DNA of 64,000 bases from Arcobacter porcinus (GCF_004299785.2 NZ_CP036246.2:744001-808000); one strand, 5' to 3'; shown: positions 19,594 through 28,340, counted from the stretch's first letter. Notes: generated by a model from the letters alone, not told the origin. Numbers and translations: made by a program.

Positions 19594-20312
19594 AAATTCT
19601 CCTCTAATACTTTATAAACTCTTGCTTCATAACCACTTGAATAAGAGTTTAAACTATCTTTTAATAGTAATATAAAATCATCTTTTAAAGCTTGTTTTTC
19701 ACTCTCTTTAGATTTTTCATAATTTGGAATAAAATCTACTACTTTGTTGTTTTTAAAATCATTAATAGTTGCTTTTATATCATTATTATTTATCTCTTTT
19801 GAACTATTCATAATATCTTTCATAATTAAAGAGTATAAAAAAGTTCTTGCATTTTGAATAGCTTTTTCATAGTCTTTTTGAATATCATAATTACTTGTTG
19901 CCTCTTTACCAAGAGTTATTTTATAATTTTCTCCATCTGATATAAACTCCTCTTTTGATATTTTTGCTTTAAGAGCAAATATTTTTAATCTCTCTTCTTT
20001 GCTTATATCTATATTTACATCTTCATCTATAAAACTACTATTTGAAATATTTTTATCATCACTTCTACTTAAAAGCATAGATTTTTCATAGTTTCCATTT
20101 GGTAAGAAAGTTATAATATCTTCTCTTTTTATATCATTTATATCTTCAATATTGTAAGTTTTTATATATTGTTCTTTTGCTTTGCTTACTATTTCATAGT
20201 TTTCTTGAATATGTCTTATCTCTCTTGAAGTATTTAGTGCATGGTATAAGCTTGATATAGTAAAAATTGTTGCTATTATAAATGCTGATTTTATAAAGAT
20301 ATTACTAAACAA
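19590..20312 (-). CDS. Membrane-anchored protein of the pilus locus (minor-pilin-like)
   Basis: The 240-aa protein has an N-terminal membrane helix (about residues 9-27, AFIIATIFTISSLYHAL) with no obvious signal cleavage site. A long amphipathic helix with ENYEIVSKAKEQYIKTYNI follows. The hydrophobic start continuing into a helix that projects from the membrane resembles a pilin alpha-1 segment. The helix also echoes the EExxAxxYxxYI pattern of the exported proteins downstream. The rest is unrecognised. It is the first gene after the pilin hairpin, about 97 nt from the pilin stop. Confidence 0.55.
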   Translation of the reverse strand: MFSNIFIKSAFIIATIFTISSLYHALNTSREIRHIQENYEIVSKAKEQYIKTYNIEDINDIKREDIITFLPNGNYEKSMLLSRSDDKNISNSSFIDEDVNIDISKEERLKIFALKAKISKEEFISDGENYKITLGKEATSNYDIQKDYEKAIQNARTFLYSLIMKDIMNSSKEINNNDIKATINDFKNNKVVDFIPNYEKSKESEKQALKDDFILLLKDSLNSYSSGYEARVYKVLEENL

Positions 20313-20377
20313 AGCTACTCCCTATATTTTGGTAAAAGCAAAATAAAACTCTAAGACTAAAGCTTTACTTTGATTTT

Positions 20378-20409
20378 AATATTTAAAGGGGGAAAACCCT
20401 TTAAATATT
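20378..20409. terminator. Perfect 13-bp stem-loop after the pilin gene
   Basis: AATATTTAAAGGG and CCCTTTAAATATT form a perfect 13-bp inverted repeat with a 6-nt loop. It overlaps the first base of the pilin stop region. On the transcribed minus strand it is followed by AAAATC rather than a U-run, so it may be an attenuator or an mRNA-stabilising hairpin rather than a complete terminator. Either would let pilin be made in excess of the downstream machine genes. Confidence 0.7.
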
Positions 20410-21116
20410 TATTTTACAACTTCACTAGAAGCAAAATCATAGAAGTAAATTATAAACTTACCATCTTTATCTGAACCATTTGTTGCAGCTGTATATCCAG
20501 GAATCTTATCTGCTGTAGCTTTTCCTAAGTCTGTATCTAAACCAGTTGTAACTGTCCCAGCTGTTGGAGTAGTTGCATTTCTATCTATATAAGCTATTCC
20601 TTTAAGGTCATTTGCAATTTGAGATTCTAAAAATCCTGCTGTATCTTTTAAAGTGCTTCCATCAAAATTTAAATCAACAAAAATTCCTGGAACTTTATCT
20701 TTTTTTGCTACTAATGCTAATACCATTCCACCTTTATCTGTATTACTACCACCAAAAGAGATAGCATTATAAATATTTTCTTTAGCCATATTAGTTGGAA
20801 TTGTTAATGAATTACCAGATTCTTGTATCTTATTTAATTGATTGTTTACTTGCTCTGCAAAATAACTTTCTGAAGCTAAACCACTTAAAGTATTAAAAGT
20901 CAATTCACCTTTTGCAGGATCAGTATTTGGATTTGTTTCAACTATTTTTTTATCTCTAGCTGCAAACTGTAATCCACTTTTAATGTTTTGTATCTCAGTA
21001 ATAACACTCGTTTTTTGAGCAACACCTGTAATTTTATCTCCAGTTCCACCAAATGTTTGGAACATATAAATCATAGCTCCAACAACAATAATAATCATAG
21101 CTATCAATTGTGGCAT
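20409..21116 (-). CDS. Major pilin candidate (type IVb-like)
   Basis: The 235-aa protein begins MPQLIAMIIIVVGAMIYMFQTFGG, a hydrophobic helix right at the N-terminus. It continues into a soluble helix and a Gly/Thr/Asn-rich globular domain of moderate hydrophobicity. This is the shape of a type IV pilin, although the usual Gly-Phe-Thr-Leu-Glu cleavage motif is not present in classical form, so processing is uncertain. The gene has a strong ribosome site (GAGGGG), its own upstream A/T-rich region with TATAAT boxes, and a strong hairpin after the stop. All three fit an abundant structural subunit. No prepilin peptidase gene is visible in the window. Confidence 0.65.
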   Translation of the reverse strand: MPQLIAMIIIVVGAMIYMFQTFGGTGDKITGVAQKTSVITEIQNIKSGLQFAARDKKIVETNPNTDPAKGELTFNTLSGLASESYFAEQVNNQLNKIQESGNSLTIPTNMAKENIYNAISFGGSNTDKGGMVLALVAKKDKVPGIFVDLNFDGSTLKDTAGFLESQIANDLKGIAYIDRNATTPTAGTVTTGLDTDLGKATADKIPGYTAATNGSDKDGKFIIYFYDFASSEVVK

Positions 21117-21138
21117 AATAAACCCCTCATAATTTTAA

Positions 21139-21171
21139 ATTATAGTTTTTAAACTATTTGGAGAAATTATA
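21139..21171 (-). promoter_or_regulatory. Candidate promoter region of the pilin gene
   Basis: Two TATAAT sequences on the minus strand (21139-21144 and 21166-21171) lie 23-55 nt upstream of the pilin start, in a 122-bp A/T-rich gap. Neither has a consensus -35 box, which is common in Campylobacterota. Which one is used cannot be told from sequence. Confidence 0.45.
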
Positions 21172-21238
21172 AAGGATTTATTCTTAGATATTAATTAATT
21201 TAAATAATAAAAAAATTATTTTAAAAGAAATAAATAGA

Positions 21239-21901
21239 TTATTTATATACTATACAAGCGATTTTTCCGTCACTTTTTGAACCACCTAAAATTAAGTTAA
21301 AATTTGTATTTATAGAAGTGTAATCTCCAAAAAAGTCTCCAAAAAGCTCATTTTGGCATATCTCTTTATATCTATTTTCTGTAAAAGCAGATTTATTTAA
21401 AAGTGTTTTATCCAAACTAAAATCTACAATAATTTTATAACCAGTTCCTGAAGAAGCAGTGATATCTAAACCTTGTCTGCTTTTATCTCCTGCAACAATA
21501 GGAAGTAGTTGATATTTTATCTCTTTTTGATTTGGTAAAATCAGAATTGTTGTAGTGTATTTATCTATTTCAGTTTTATTCTCTTCTTGAAAAGCTTTTA
21601 AGATATTTGCTTTTATATCTTTTTCAACACTTCCATAAGAAACTCCACTGCTTGAAATAATATTTGCATTATTACCAATAGCTGTTATATTTGCTGGTAA
21701 ATTATCGTTTGCATAGAGTGTTGCAAAGTTTATTGTTGTAAAATCATTATATAAAGGTGTATAACTATCATTTATTACTTTAAAACTTTTTTCAGCTAAC
21801 TCTAGCTTTGTTAAAAATGAGCTATCGTCTGCATCATATTTTGTAAGAAAAATAATAATTGCTGCTGCAATAGCTATAAGTGATGATAAAATATATGCCA
21901 T
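21239..21901 (-). CDS. Pilin-like or minor pilin protein, first gene of the pilus locus
   Basis: The 220-aa protein starts with a hydrophobic helix (MAYILSSLIAIAAAIIIFLTK) directly at the N-terminus. A helical then mixed globular domain follows, with cysteines near the C-terminus (CQNELFG and KIACIVYK) that could form the D-region disulfide typical of pilins. The layout is like the neighbouring major pilin candidate but the sequence differs. It starts 14 nt after the LptB gene end, so the pilus locus may be partly co-transcribed with the housekeeping genes upstream. A 122-nt gap separates it from the major pilin gene. Confidence 0.6.
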   Translation of the reverse strand: MAYILSSLIAIAAAIIIFLTKYDADDSSFLTKLELAEKSFKVINDSYTPLYNDFTTINFATLYANDNLPANITAIGNNANIISSSGVSYGSVEKDIKANILKAFQEENKTEIDKYTTTILILPNQKEIKYQLLPIVAGDKSRQGLDITASSGTGYKIIVDFSLDKTLLNKSAFTENRYKEICQNELFGDFFGDYTSINTNFNLILGGSKSDGKIACIVYK

Positions 21902-21915
21902 GGTTTATCCTTTTA

Positions 21916-22641
21916 TTAACTAAATTTAAAATCTTCACCTAAATAGTGTTCTTTTACTCTTTGATCATTTTTAATCTCTTCAGAAGTTCCACTTGCAAGT
22001 AGAGCACCGCTTTTCATAACATAAGCTCTATCACAAATCTGCAGAGTTTCTCTTACATTGTGGTCTGTTATTAAAACTCCAATATTAAAAGAAGTTAACT
22101 CTTTTACTAAATCTTGAATATCTTTTACAGCTATTGGATCAACTCCTGCAAATGGTTCATCTAGTAAAAGAAATTTTGGATTTGAAACTAAAGCTCTTGC
22201 TATTTCAGTTCTTCTTCTCTCTCCACCTGATAAAGAAACACCTTTTCTTTGTCTAATTGGTTCAATATTTAAAAGTTGTAAAAGCTCTTCCACTCTTTTT
22301 TCTTGAGTCTCTTTATCTTTATAAGCAATTTCAGCTGCTAATAAAAGATTATCTTCAACACTTAACTCTTTGAAAATTGATGATTCTTGAGGTAAATAAC
22401 CAATTCCTTTTAATGCTCTTTTATGTAAAGGAAGAGCTGTTATATCTTCATTATCAAAAAAAACATTTCCACTACTTGGTTTTACAAGACCACAAACTGT
22501 ATAAAAAGTTGTTGTTTTTCCAGCACCATTTGGTCCTAAAAGACCAACAATTTCGCCTGTATTTACTTCAAGACTTATTCCGTGTAGTATTTGTGTTTTT
22601 TTAATATTTTTTTTAATATTCTCTATTCTTAGATTATTCAT
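21916..22641 (-). CDS. lptB: LPS export ABC transporter ATP-binding protein LptB
   Basis: LptB is the cytoplasmic ATPase of the LptB2FGC complex that extracts lipopolysaccharide from the inner membrane. The 241-aa protein has Walker A GPNGAGKTT (about residues 37-45), Q-loop LPQESSIF, signature LSGGERRRTEIAR, Walker B LLLDEPFAGVDP and switch His ITDHNVRET. The chosen start overlaps the tsaE stop by 8 nt (ATGAATAA); a start 36 nt upstream would lie deeper inside tsaE. Length and sequence are typical of the family. Confidence 0.93.
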   Translation of the reverse strand: MNNLRIENIKKNIKKTQILHGISLEVNTGEIVGLLGPNGAGKTTTFYTVCGLVKPSSGNVFFDNEDITALPLHKRALKGIGYLPQESSIFKELSVEDNLLLAAEIAYKDKETQEKRVEELLQLLNIEPIRQRKGVSLSGGERRRTEIARALVSNPKFLLLDEPFAGVDPIAVKDIQDLVKELTSFNIGVLITDHNVRETLQICDRAYVMKSGALLASGTSEEIKNDQRVKEHYLGEDFKFS

Positions 22642-23053
22642 AAATTTTATACAACCTTTTATTATCTTTTTTCTCAATCTCTATTTTTAAAAATGAAAAT
22701 CCATAATCACTTAAAATATTTTCTAAACTTTCATCTGCCCACTCTATAAAATGTAAACCATCTTTTTCAAACTCTTCAAGCATTCCTAAAGCTATAAAAT
22801 CTTGTAAAGTTTTATTATATAAATCATAGTGAAAAATATTATCAGAATAAACTACTTGAAGTGAAAAAGTAGGAGAGTTTACATAGTCTTCTATATCTAA
22901 AGATTTTACAAAATTTCTTACAAGTGTTGTTTTCCCACTTGCTAAATCACCTTTTAAAAGGATAATTTTATCTTGATTTTCTAGAATAGATTTTAGATAA
23001 TCTATTAAATCTATTATTTCATCTTCTTTTAGTAAAAACTCTTTTATTTTCAA
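22634..23053 (-). CDS. tsaE: tRNA N6-adenosine threonylcarbamoyltransferase complex ATPase TsaE
   Basis: The 139-aa protein has P-loop GDLASGKTTLVR (about residues 36-47), the SPTFSLQVVY motif, HYDLYN and FIEWADES, the order found in TsaE (YjeE). TsaE drives turnover of the TsaB-TsaD complex making t6A at position 37 of ANN-decoding tRNAs. Length is normal. It overlaps trpD by 4 nt (ATGA) and lptB by 8 nt, so the three are probably one operon. Confidence 0.92.
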   Translation of the reverse strand: MKIKEFLLKEDEIIDLIDYLKSILENQDKIILLKGDLASGKTTLVRNFVKSLDIEDYVNSPTFSLQVVYSDNIFHYDLYNKTLQDFIALGMLEEFEKDGLHFIEWADESLENILSDYGFSFLKIEIEKKDNKRLYKIYE

Positions 23054-24036
23054 GAGTTTAACCTTTTTGAAAATGATATTATCTCTTCTAGTTTTTTCTT
23101 AGATTTACCACTAAAAATTGCATCTCTTGCTATTTCTATACCCTCTTTGATATCTCTTGCTTTCTCATCAACAAAAAGTGCGGCAGCAGCATTTAATAAA
23201 ACAATATCAAGCTTAGCTCCAAGCTCTTTTCCTTCTAAAATATTTCTTGTAATTAGAGCATTCTCTTTTGGACCTTCTCCTACAATATCATCTTTTGAAG
23301 CTAATTTTAAACCATAATTTTCAGGATTTATCTCAAACTCATTTAGCTTCCCATTATTTAAAGTACTTGCATAAGTAATATCAGATATTGAAATCTCATC
23401 CATACCATCTTTTGAAGCTACAACCATTGCTCTTTTACAATCAAGCATATCAAGAGCAGTTGCAATTTTATTTATAAACTCTTTACTATATACGCCTAAT
23501 ACTATTTTTTCAACTCCAGCTGGACTACAAAGTGGACCAATAATATTCATAATTGTTCTATGATCAATAGTTTTTCTAACAGGAGTTATATATTTCATAG
23601 CTGGATGGTGATTTGCTGCAAACATAAAAGCAAAACCAGTATCTTTCAACATTTTTGCACTATCTTCTAAACTAATATTTAAATTTATACCTAAAGCTTC
23701 AAGCATATCAGCACTTCCACTTTTACTTGTAACACTTCTATTTCCATGTTTTGCTACGTAGCACCCAGCAGAAGCTAAAAGAATTGAAACTGTTGTTGAT
23801 ATATTAAAACTATAACTTTTATCTCCACCTGTTCCAACAATATCAATAGATTTCTTTCTTAACTCTTCATCTATTGGAAGTGGAATCACATAATCTCTCA
23901 TAGAACTTGCAGCTCCTGCAAATTCGGAAGCAGTTTCACCTCGGTTATATAACTCTAAAAAATATTCTCTTATTTGATCTGCTTCTAATCTATTCTGAAA
24001 AATCTCATCAAATTTTGCTTTTGTTTCTAAAAACAT
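23050..24036 (-). CDS. trpD: Anthranilate phosphoribosyltransferase
   Basis: TrpD transfers a phosphoribosyl group to anthranilate in tryptophan synthesis. The 328-aa protein shows the PRPP site DIVGTGGDKSYSFNIST (about residues 64-80), KHGNRSVTSKSGSADMLEALG (about residues 96-116), the NHHPAMK anthranilate region and IIGPLCSPA. Family length is about 330-340 aa. It stands apart from other trp genes, with a 1-nt gap to the S4-domain gene upstream. It overlaps tsaE downstream. Confidence 0.95.
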   Translation of the reverse strand: MFLETKAKFDEIFQNRLEADQIREYFLELYNRGETASEFAGAASSMRDYVIPLPIDEELRKKSIDIVGTGGDKSYSFNISTTVSILLASAGCYVAKHGNRSVTSKSGSADMLEALGINLNISLEDSAKMLKDTGFAFMFAANHHPAMKYITPVRKTIDHRTIMNIIGPLCSPAGVEKIVLGVYSKEFINKIATALDMLDCKRAMVVASKDGMDEISISDITYASTLNNGKLNEFEINPENYGLKLASKDDIVGEGPKENALITRNILEGKELGAKLDIVLLNAAAALFVDEKARDIKEGIEIARDAIFSGKSKKKLEEIISFSKRLNS

Positions 24037-24037
24037 A

Positions 24038-24286
24038 CTAATTTATCCTTTGTACATATTCATCTATTTTTGATTTTGGTGTTGATTTTGTTGTTGGAAT
24101 TTGTAAAATCTTGAATTTCTCACTACTTTCAAGATATTTTATCTCTATAATATCTCCAACTTTTACCTCTTTAGCTTTTTTTACTGCAATATTATTTAAA
24201 AAAACAACTTTGTGTTCCAGCATATCTTCAGCTATTGCTCTTCTTTTTGTGATATTTACACTATTTAAAAATTTATCTATTCTCAT
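24038..24286 (-). CDS. S4-domain RNA-binding protein
   Basis: The 82-aa protein carries an S4 RNA-binding fold: MRIDKFLNSVNITKRRAIAEDMLEHKVVFLN, then KKAKEVKVGDIIEI. This small type binds rRNA or stalled 50S-nascent chain complexes, as in Hsp15/RqcP-like proteins. The ATG at 24286 is preferred over a TTG six bases upstream. It sits just before trpD and diverges from argG. Confidence 0.85.
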   Translation of the reverse strand: MRIDKFLNSVNITKRRAIAEDMLEHKVVFLNNIAVKKAKEVKVGDIIEIKYLESSEKFKILQIPTTKSTPKSKIDEYVQRIN

Positions 24287-24386
24287 AAGCAAGATTATAA
24301 CAAAATAAAATTAAATTTGTTTAAATGGTTTTATAGCAAAACTTTGGTATTATCCCCACCAATATTTACCAAAATTAGGAAAGATT

Positions 24387-25622
24387 ATGAGCAAAAAAGA
24401 TATAAAAAAAGTAGTTCTTGCATATAGTGGTGGACTTGATACATCTATTATTTTAAAATGGCTTCAAGATGAATATAGTGCTGAAGTTATTACATTTACA
24501 GCTGATTTAGGACAAGGTGAAGAGGTTGAACCAGCTAGAAAAAAAGCGATAGCTTGTGGAATAAAACCTGAAAATGTATATATTTTAGATTTAAAAGAGG
24601 AGTTTGTAAAAGATTATGTATTCCCAATGTTTAGAGCAAATGCTATTTACGAAGGTGAATATCTTTTAGGAACATCAATTGCAAGACCATTAATTGCAAA
24701 AAAACTTGTTGAAATTGCAAATGAAAAAGGTGCACAAGCTGTATCTCACGGAGCAACAGGAAAAGGAAATGACCAAGTAAGATTTGAACTTGGAGCTTTA
24801 GCTTTAAATCCAGATTTAAAAGTTATTGCACCTTGGAGAGAGTGGGAATTAAATTCAAGAGAGAGTTTACTTGAATATGCTAAAAAAAATGGAATAGAAA
24901 TTTCTCAAAAGCATGTTGATGAAAATGGAAATCCAAAAATTAGCCCATATTCAATGGATGCAAACCTTTTACATATATCTTATGAAGGATTACATTTAGA
25001 AAATCCTGCAAATGAGCCAGAAGAATCAATGTGGCTTTGGACAACAAGTCCTGAAAATGCTCCAGATAAAGCAGAATATATTGAAATAGAGTATAAAAAT
25101 GGAGATCCAATTGCATTAAATGGTAAAAAATTGTCTCCAGCAAATCTGCTTTTAGCTTTAAATGAGCTTGGAAATAAACATGGTATTGGAAGAGTAGATA
25201 TTGTTGAAAATAGATATGTTGGTATGAAGGCACGAGGTTGTTATGAAACTCCAGGTGGAACAATTATGTTAAAAGCTCACAGAGCTATTGAATCATTAAC
25301 TTTAGATAGAGAAGCATCTCATTTAAAAGATGAATTAATGCCAAAATATGCAAAACTTATATATCAAGGATATTGGTTCAGTCCAGAAAGAGAGATGCTA
25401 CAAGCAGCTATTGATGCAACACAAAAAAATGTAGAAGGTAAAGTAAAATTAAAACTTTACAAAGGAAATATAATGGTTGTAGGAAGAGAATCTAGCAAAT
25501 CATTATATGATGATGCTTATTCTACATTTGAAAAAGATGAAGTATATAATCAAAAAGATGCAGAAGGATTTATTAGATTAAATGCTTTAAGACTTGTTAT
25601 TGCAGGTAAAAAACAAAAATAA
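24387..25622 (+). CDS. argG: Argininosuccinate synthase
   Basis: ArgG joins citrulline and aspartate with ATP in arginine synthesis. The 411-aa protein has the N-type ATP pyrophosphatase motif [10 protein letters not shown] (about residues 13-22). Also present are [36 protein letters not shown] and [14 protein letters not shown] near residue 280. Length is typical. The gene is preceded by TTAGGAAAG and followed by a 9-bp hairpin, so it is probably a single-gene transcript. Confidence 0.97.
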   Translation: MSKKDIKKVVLAYSGGLDTSIILKWLQDEYSAEVITFTADLGQGEEVEPARKKAIACGIKPENVYILDLKEEFVKDYVFPMFRANAIYEGEYLLGTSIARPLIAKKLVEIANEKGAQAVSHGATGKGNDQVRFELGALALNPDLKVIAPWREWELNSRESLLEYAKKNGIEISQKHVDENGNPKISPYSMDANLLHISYEGLHLENPANEPEESMWLWTTSPENAPDKAEYIEIEYKNGDPIALNGKKLSPANLLLALNELGNKHGIGRVDIVENRYVGMKARGCYETPGGTIMLKAHRAIESLTLDREASHLKDELMPKYAKLIYQGYWFSPEREMLQAAIDATQKNVEGKVKLKLYKGNIMVVGRESSKSLYDDAYSTFEKDEVYNQKDAEGFIRLNALRLVIAGKKQK

Positions 25623-25640
25623 AACTACATAAAAATGCAT

Positions 25641-25662
25641 ATTCTAGGATTTTTCCTAGAAT
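25641..25662 (+). terminator. Hairpin after argG
   Basis: ATTCTAGGA and TCCTAGAAT form a perfect 9-bp stem with a TTTT loop, 18 nt after the argG stop. There is no long U-run after it, so it may be a weak terminator or a 3'-end stabiliser. Confidence 0.6.
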
Positions 25663-25734
25663 TGCAACTTATTTGCTACTTACTTTTATTAAAATCATCT
25701 CTTAAAATTTGTTAATAACAAAAAAGGAGAAGAT

Positions 25735-26241
25735 ATGATATTAAATTATAAAGAGTTTTATCCAGAGATTCATACAAAAGCTTGGATTGCACCAAGTGCT
25801 GATGTAATAGGAAAAGTTAAGCTTGCAGAAGATGTTTCTGTATGGTTTGGCTGTGTAATTAGAGCAGATGTAAATGAAGTTATAATTGGTAAAAATTCAA
25901 ATATTCAAGATTTATCATGTATTCACACAGATAAAGATTCTAAAACAATTATTGGAGAAAATGTTACTGTAGGGCATAAAGTTATACTTCATGGGTGTAA
26001 AATAGAGGATAATTGCTTAATAGGAATGGGAGCAACTATTTTAGATAATGCAGTTATAGGAGAGGGAAGTATTGTTGGAGCGAATTCACTTGTAACTTAT
26101 GGGAAAGTTTTTCCACCTAAAAGTTTAATAATGGGAAGTCCTGCTAAAGTTGTGAGAGAATTAAGTGATGATGAAGTAAAAGGTCTTAAAGAACACGCTT
26201 TGCATTATGTCGAATATAAAAACGACTATAAATATATATAA
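25735..26241 (+). CDS. Gamma-carbonic-anhydrase-like hexapeptide-repeat protein (YrdA/PaaY family)
   Basis: The 168-aa protein has left-handed beta-helix hexapeptide repeats from about residue 18 to 135 (for example ADVIGKVKLAEDVSVWFGC, KVILHGCKIEDNCLIGMGA). The conserved metal-ligand histidines of gamma-class anhydrases appear in IHTD and VGHKVILHGC, spaced as expected. The C-terminal helix ends in DYKYI. Family members are trimers; carbonic anhydrase activity is shown for some and not for others. Ribosome site AAAAAGGAG precedes the ATG. It stands between argG and the tRNA-Leu. Confidence 0.88.
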   Translation: MILNYKEFYPEIHTKAWIAPSADVIGKVKLAEDVSVWFGCVIRADVNEVIIGKNSNIQDLSCIHTDKDSKTIIGENVTVGHKVILHGCKIEDNCLIGMGATILDNAVIGEGSIVGANSLVTYGKVFPPKSLIMGSPAKVVRELSDDEVKGLKEHALHYVEYKNDYKYI

Positions 26242-26263
26242 ATAAGCTTTAAGAAAAAATAGA

Positions 26264-26269
26264 TATAAT
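26264..26269 (+). promoter_or_regulatory. -10 box upstream of the tRNA-Leu fragment
   Basis: A TATAAT lies 22 nt before the truncated tRNA copy and 70 nt before the intact tRNA-Leu. This suggests that the original promoter served the now-broken copy and may still drive the intact one. Confidence 0.55.
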
Positions 26270-26290
26270 CACAATCTTAATTTTCTTAAA

Positions 26291-26328
26291 GCAGATGTGG
26301 TGGAACGGTAGACACGCTATCTTGAGGT
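26291..26328 (+). pseudogene. Truncated tRNA-Leu 5' fragment
   Basis: 38 nt match the 5' half of a tRNA-Leu, from the acceptor strand GCAGATG through the D-arm to the anticodon loop TTGAGGT. It then breaks off into AATAAATAAT and is followed 10 nt later by a complete tRNA-Leu. The anticodon 5' stem differs from that of the intact tRNA (CTATC against TACGC), so it comes from a different or diverged copy. Confidence 0.8.
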
Positions 26329-26338
26329 AATAAATAAT

Positions 26339-26423
26339 GCAGATATGGTGGAATTGGTAGACACGTACGCTTGAGGTGCGTATGGAGCGATCTGTGGGGG
26401 TTCGAGTCCCCCTATCTGCACCA
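26339..26423 (+). tRNA. tRNA-Leu (anticodon GAG)
   Basis: 85 nt including an encoded CCA. The acceptor stem GCAGATA/TATCTGC pairs fully, with discriminator A. The anticodon stem is TACGC/GCGTA with loop TTGAGGT, giving anticodon GAG. A class II variable arm follows, and the T-arm GGGGGTTCGAGTCCCCC is intact. The long variable arm fits leucine. The tRNA marks the boundary between housekeeping genes and the accessory region. Confidence 0.95.
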
Positions 26424-26839
26424 AAAAAAGAGTGGCTTTTTGTGATATTTTTACCATATTGACAACAAAATGGTAACTTTATTTTCTCACTTTTTTCTCA
26501 CTTTTCGTGAAAAAACTATATAAACTTAATCAAAACTTAATTAAAATTCCAAATATACTATAAAATGGGCTTTGTAATAGTGTCAAACTGAGAAAATAAT
26601 CTAATTTATCTATTAAAAAGACTATATAAATATTTACCTGTGATATGCAGTTAGTTTGGCAAGTTTAGCAGTTTGGCAGATAAAATACAATAAGTAAAAA
26701 AATTACCAAGTAACAACTGGTATAAATGATAATTTATAAAAGAACTAATATCCCAGTTGTTTGCTCATTTTTTAAATAAATTTAAAAAATCGAGCTCCTC
26801 TTTTCTTCAAGAACTTACAAATTTCTATATATTTTTACT
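26424..26839. other. Non-coding stretch between tRNA-Leu and the first IS element
   Basis: No open frame of useful length is visible. It holds a T-rich/A-rich hairpin just after the tRNA (around TTCTCACTTTTCGTGAAAAA, 26494-26515) that could end the tRNA transcript. The rest is A/T-rich sequence with no repeat that I can see of the tRNA 3' end. Confidence 0.5.
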
Positions 26840-28340
26840 TATAGAGCCACTTGCAGATTATAAAAAACAACCCGTAATTTAAGCTGATTTAAATTTTGAA
26901 AAGTTGAATCAAACTTCAGATAAGTTATAATTTTTTACTACAAAAATTTAACAGAAGAGCGATTCAACTTATGGAAATTATTCTACCAAAAATATCTTCA
27001 AGTCTATCTAAAATGTGGACTAAGGTTTTAAATCTTGAAAATTCACTTTTTCCTTCTTTGAAAAGAGAGCTTCAATTAGAAGATTTGTCAAATAAAGAGC
27101 AAAAGCTTATTAAGATATTAGACTTTGCTGCGATTGAAAAAAATATCACTGTCGTATCTATTACAAACACTCCAAAGCATAGAGAAGAGATTGCACGAGC
27201 ATTTATTGCAAAGAGTGTTTACAATATCCAAACAACCAGAGACCTTATCGATAGACTTCATAGTGATAGAACGCTGAGGATCTTGTGTGGGTGGAGATAT
27301 AAAAACGATATTCCAAGTGAGTCTAAATTTAGTAGAGTATTTAAAGAGTTAAGTGCTCTTAAAATTGCACAAAAGACGCATGAGCAGTTTGTGAAGGAGT
27401 ATCTAAGGGATACACTCTTTTTTTATAATGCAAGTGATGCAACAAAAATACCACTGAGAGAAAAACCTGTAAAAGTTGAAAAAGAAAAGTTTAAACCAAA
27501 AAGAAGAGGACGACCTAAAAAAGGTGAAACAAGAGAGCCTAAAACACCCAGTATCTTGCAGCAACAAGAAGATATGAAAACCACAAAGCAGATGCTATCT
27601 TTGGTATCAACGCAGTGTGGAGTTGGAAGAAAACAGAATTCCAAAGGCAACTTTGAAACATGGATAGGAGGGAAACTCCATATCAGTGTAGTAGATGGAG
27701 ATATCCCTATTACTGCTATTTATTCAGGGGCAAATGTTCATGATAGCTCAGTAGCACTTCCTCTTATAAACGAGACAAGCAAAAAAGTATCATATCTTTA
27801 TGACTTACAAGATGCAGGATACGACAGCAATATTATCAGAGATTTTTCCAAAAAACTAAATCATAGACCGCTTATTGATATCAATCCGAAGAACTCCAAA
27901 GAGTTAAAAGGAAAAATTCAACTTATAAAAGATGAAAAAAAGAAATTTGAAATTCTAAACCTTACTCAAAGTTTAGATACCCATCACTATAACCAAAGAA
28001 GTATGGTTGAGCGTGTAAATAAATACCTCAAAGAAGACTTTGGATGCAGTAATATTTATTATAAAGGAGCTACAAAAGTAGCTTCTGTTTTAGCATTTGG
28101 TATTTTATCAGTTTGTATTCATCAGAGTTTGAAAATGGTAACATAACTTTTAGCTAAAAACACTAAAAATTAGCCATTTTTAAAACTCAACCATCAAGCA
28201 CGCACCCAATAATAGTTTTTTATCTAAAATTGACCCATAAAGCGGTAAAATGATTAAAAGTTTAAAAGATCTGCTTGATAAGTTTAGTAGGTTTACAAAT
28301 TCACTAGTTTATGATGGTGGAATTTGCAAGCGGCTCTATA
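26840..28340. mobile_element. IS5/IS1182-like insertion sequence, about 1.5 kb
   Basis: Terminal inverted repeats are visible: the left end reads TATAGAGCCACTTGCAGATT and the reversed right end TATAGAGCCGCTTGCAAATT, with 18 of 20 matching. One transposase gene fills the left and middle; about 190 nt of non-coding sequence lies before the right end. I cannot define a target duplication with confidence; a TA or TATA overlap is possible because the ends are themselves T/A-rich. Confidence 0.85.
26971..28146 (+). CDS. DDE transposase with DUF772-type N-terminus (IS5/IS1182 group)
   Basis: The 391-aa protein has the N-terminal DUF772-like block HSDRTLRILCGWRYKNDIPS (about residues 97-116). A basic linker follows (KPKRRGRPKKGE). 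Catalytic residues are visible as D in SVVDGDIPI, D in LQDAGYDSN, and E in SMVERVNKYLKEDFG (about residue 347). The frame is intact, so the element may be active. The gene lies inside a pair of 20-bp terminal repeats. Confidence 0.9.
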   Translation: MEIILPKISSSLSKMWTKVLNLENSLFPSLKRELQLEDLSNKEQKLIKILDFAAIEKNITVVSITNTPKHREEIARAFIAKSVYNIQTTRDLIDRLHSDRTLRILCGWRYKNDIPSESKFSRVFKELSALKIAQKTHEQFVKEYLRDTLFFYNASDATKIPLREKPVKVEKEKFKPKRRGRPKKGETREPKTPSILQQQEDMKTTKQMLSLVSTQCGVGRKQNSKGNFETWIGGKLHISVVDGDIPITAIYSGANVHDSSVALPLINETSKKVSYLYDLQDAGYDSNIIRDFSKKLNHRPLIDINPKNSKELKGKIQLIKDEKKKFEILNLTQSLDTHHYNQRSMVERVNKYLKEDFGCSNIYYKGATKVASVLAFGILSVCIHQSLKMVT

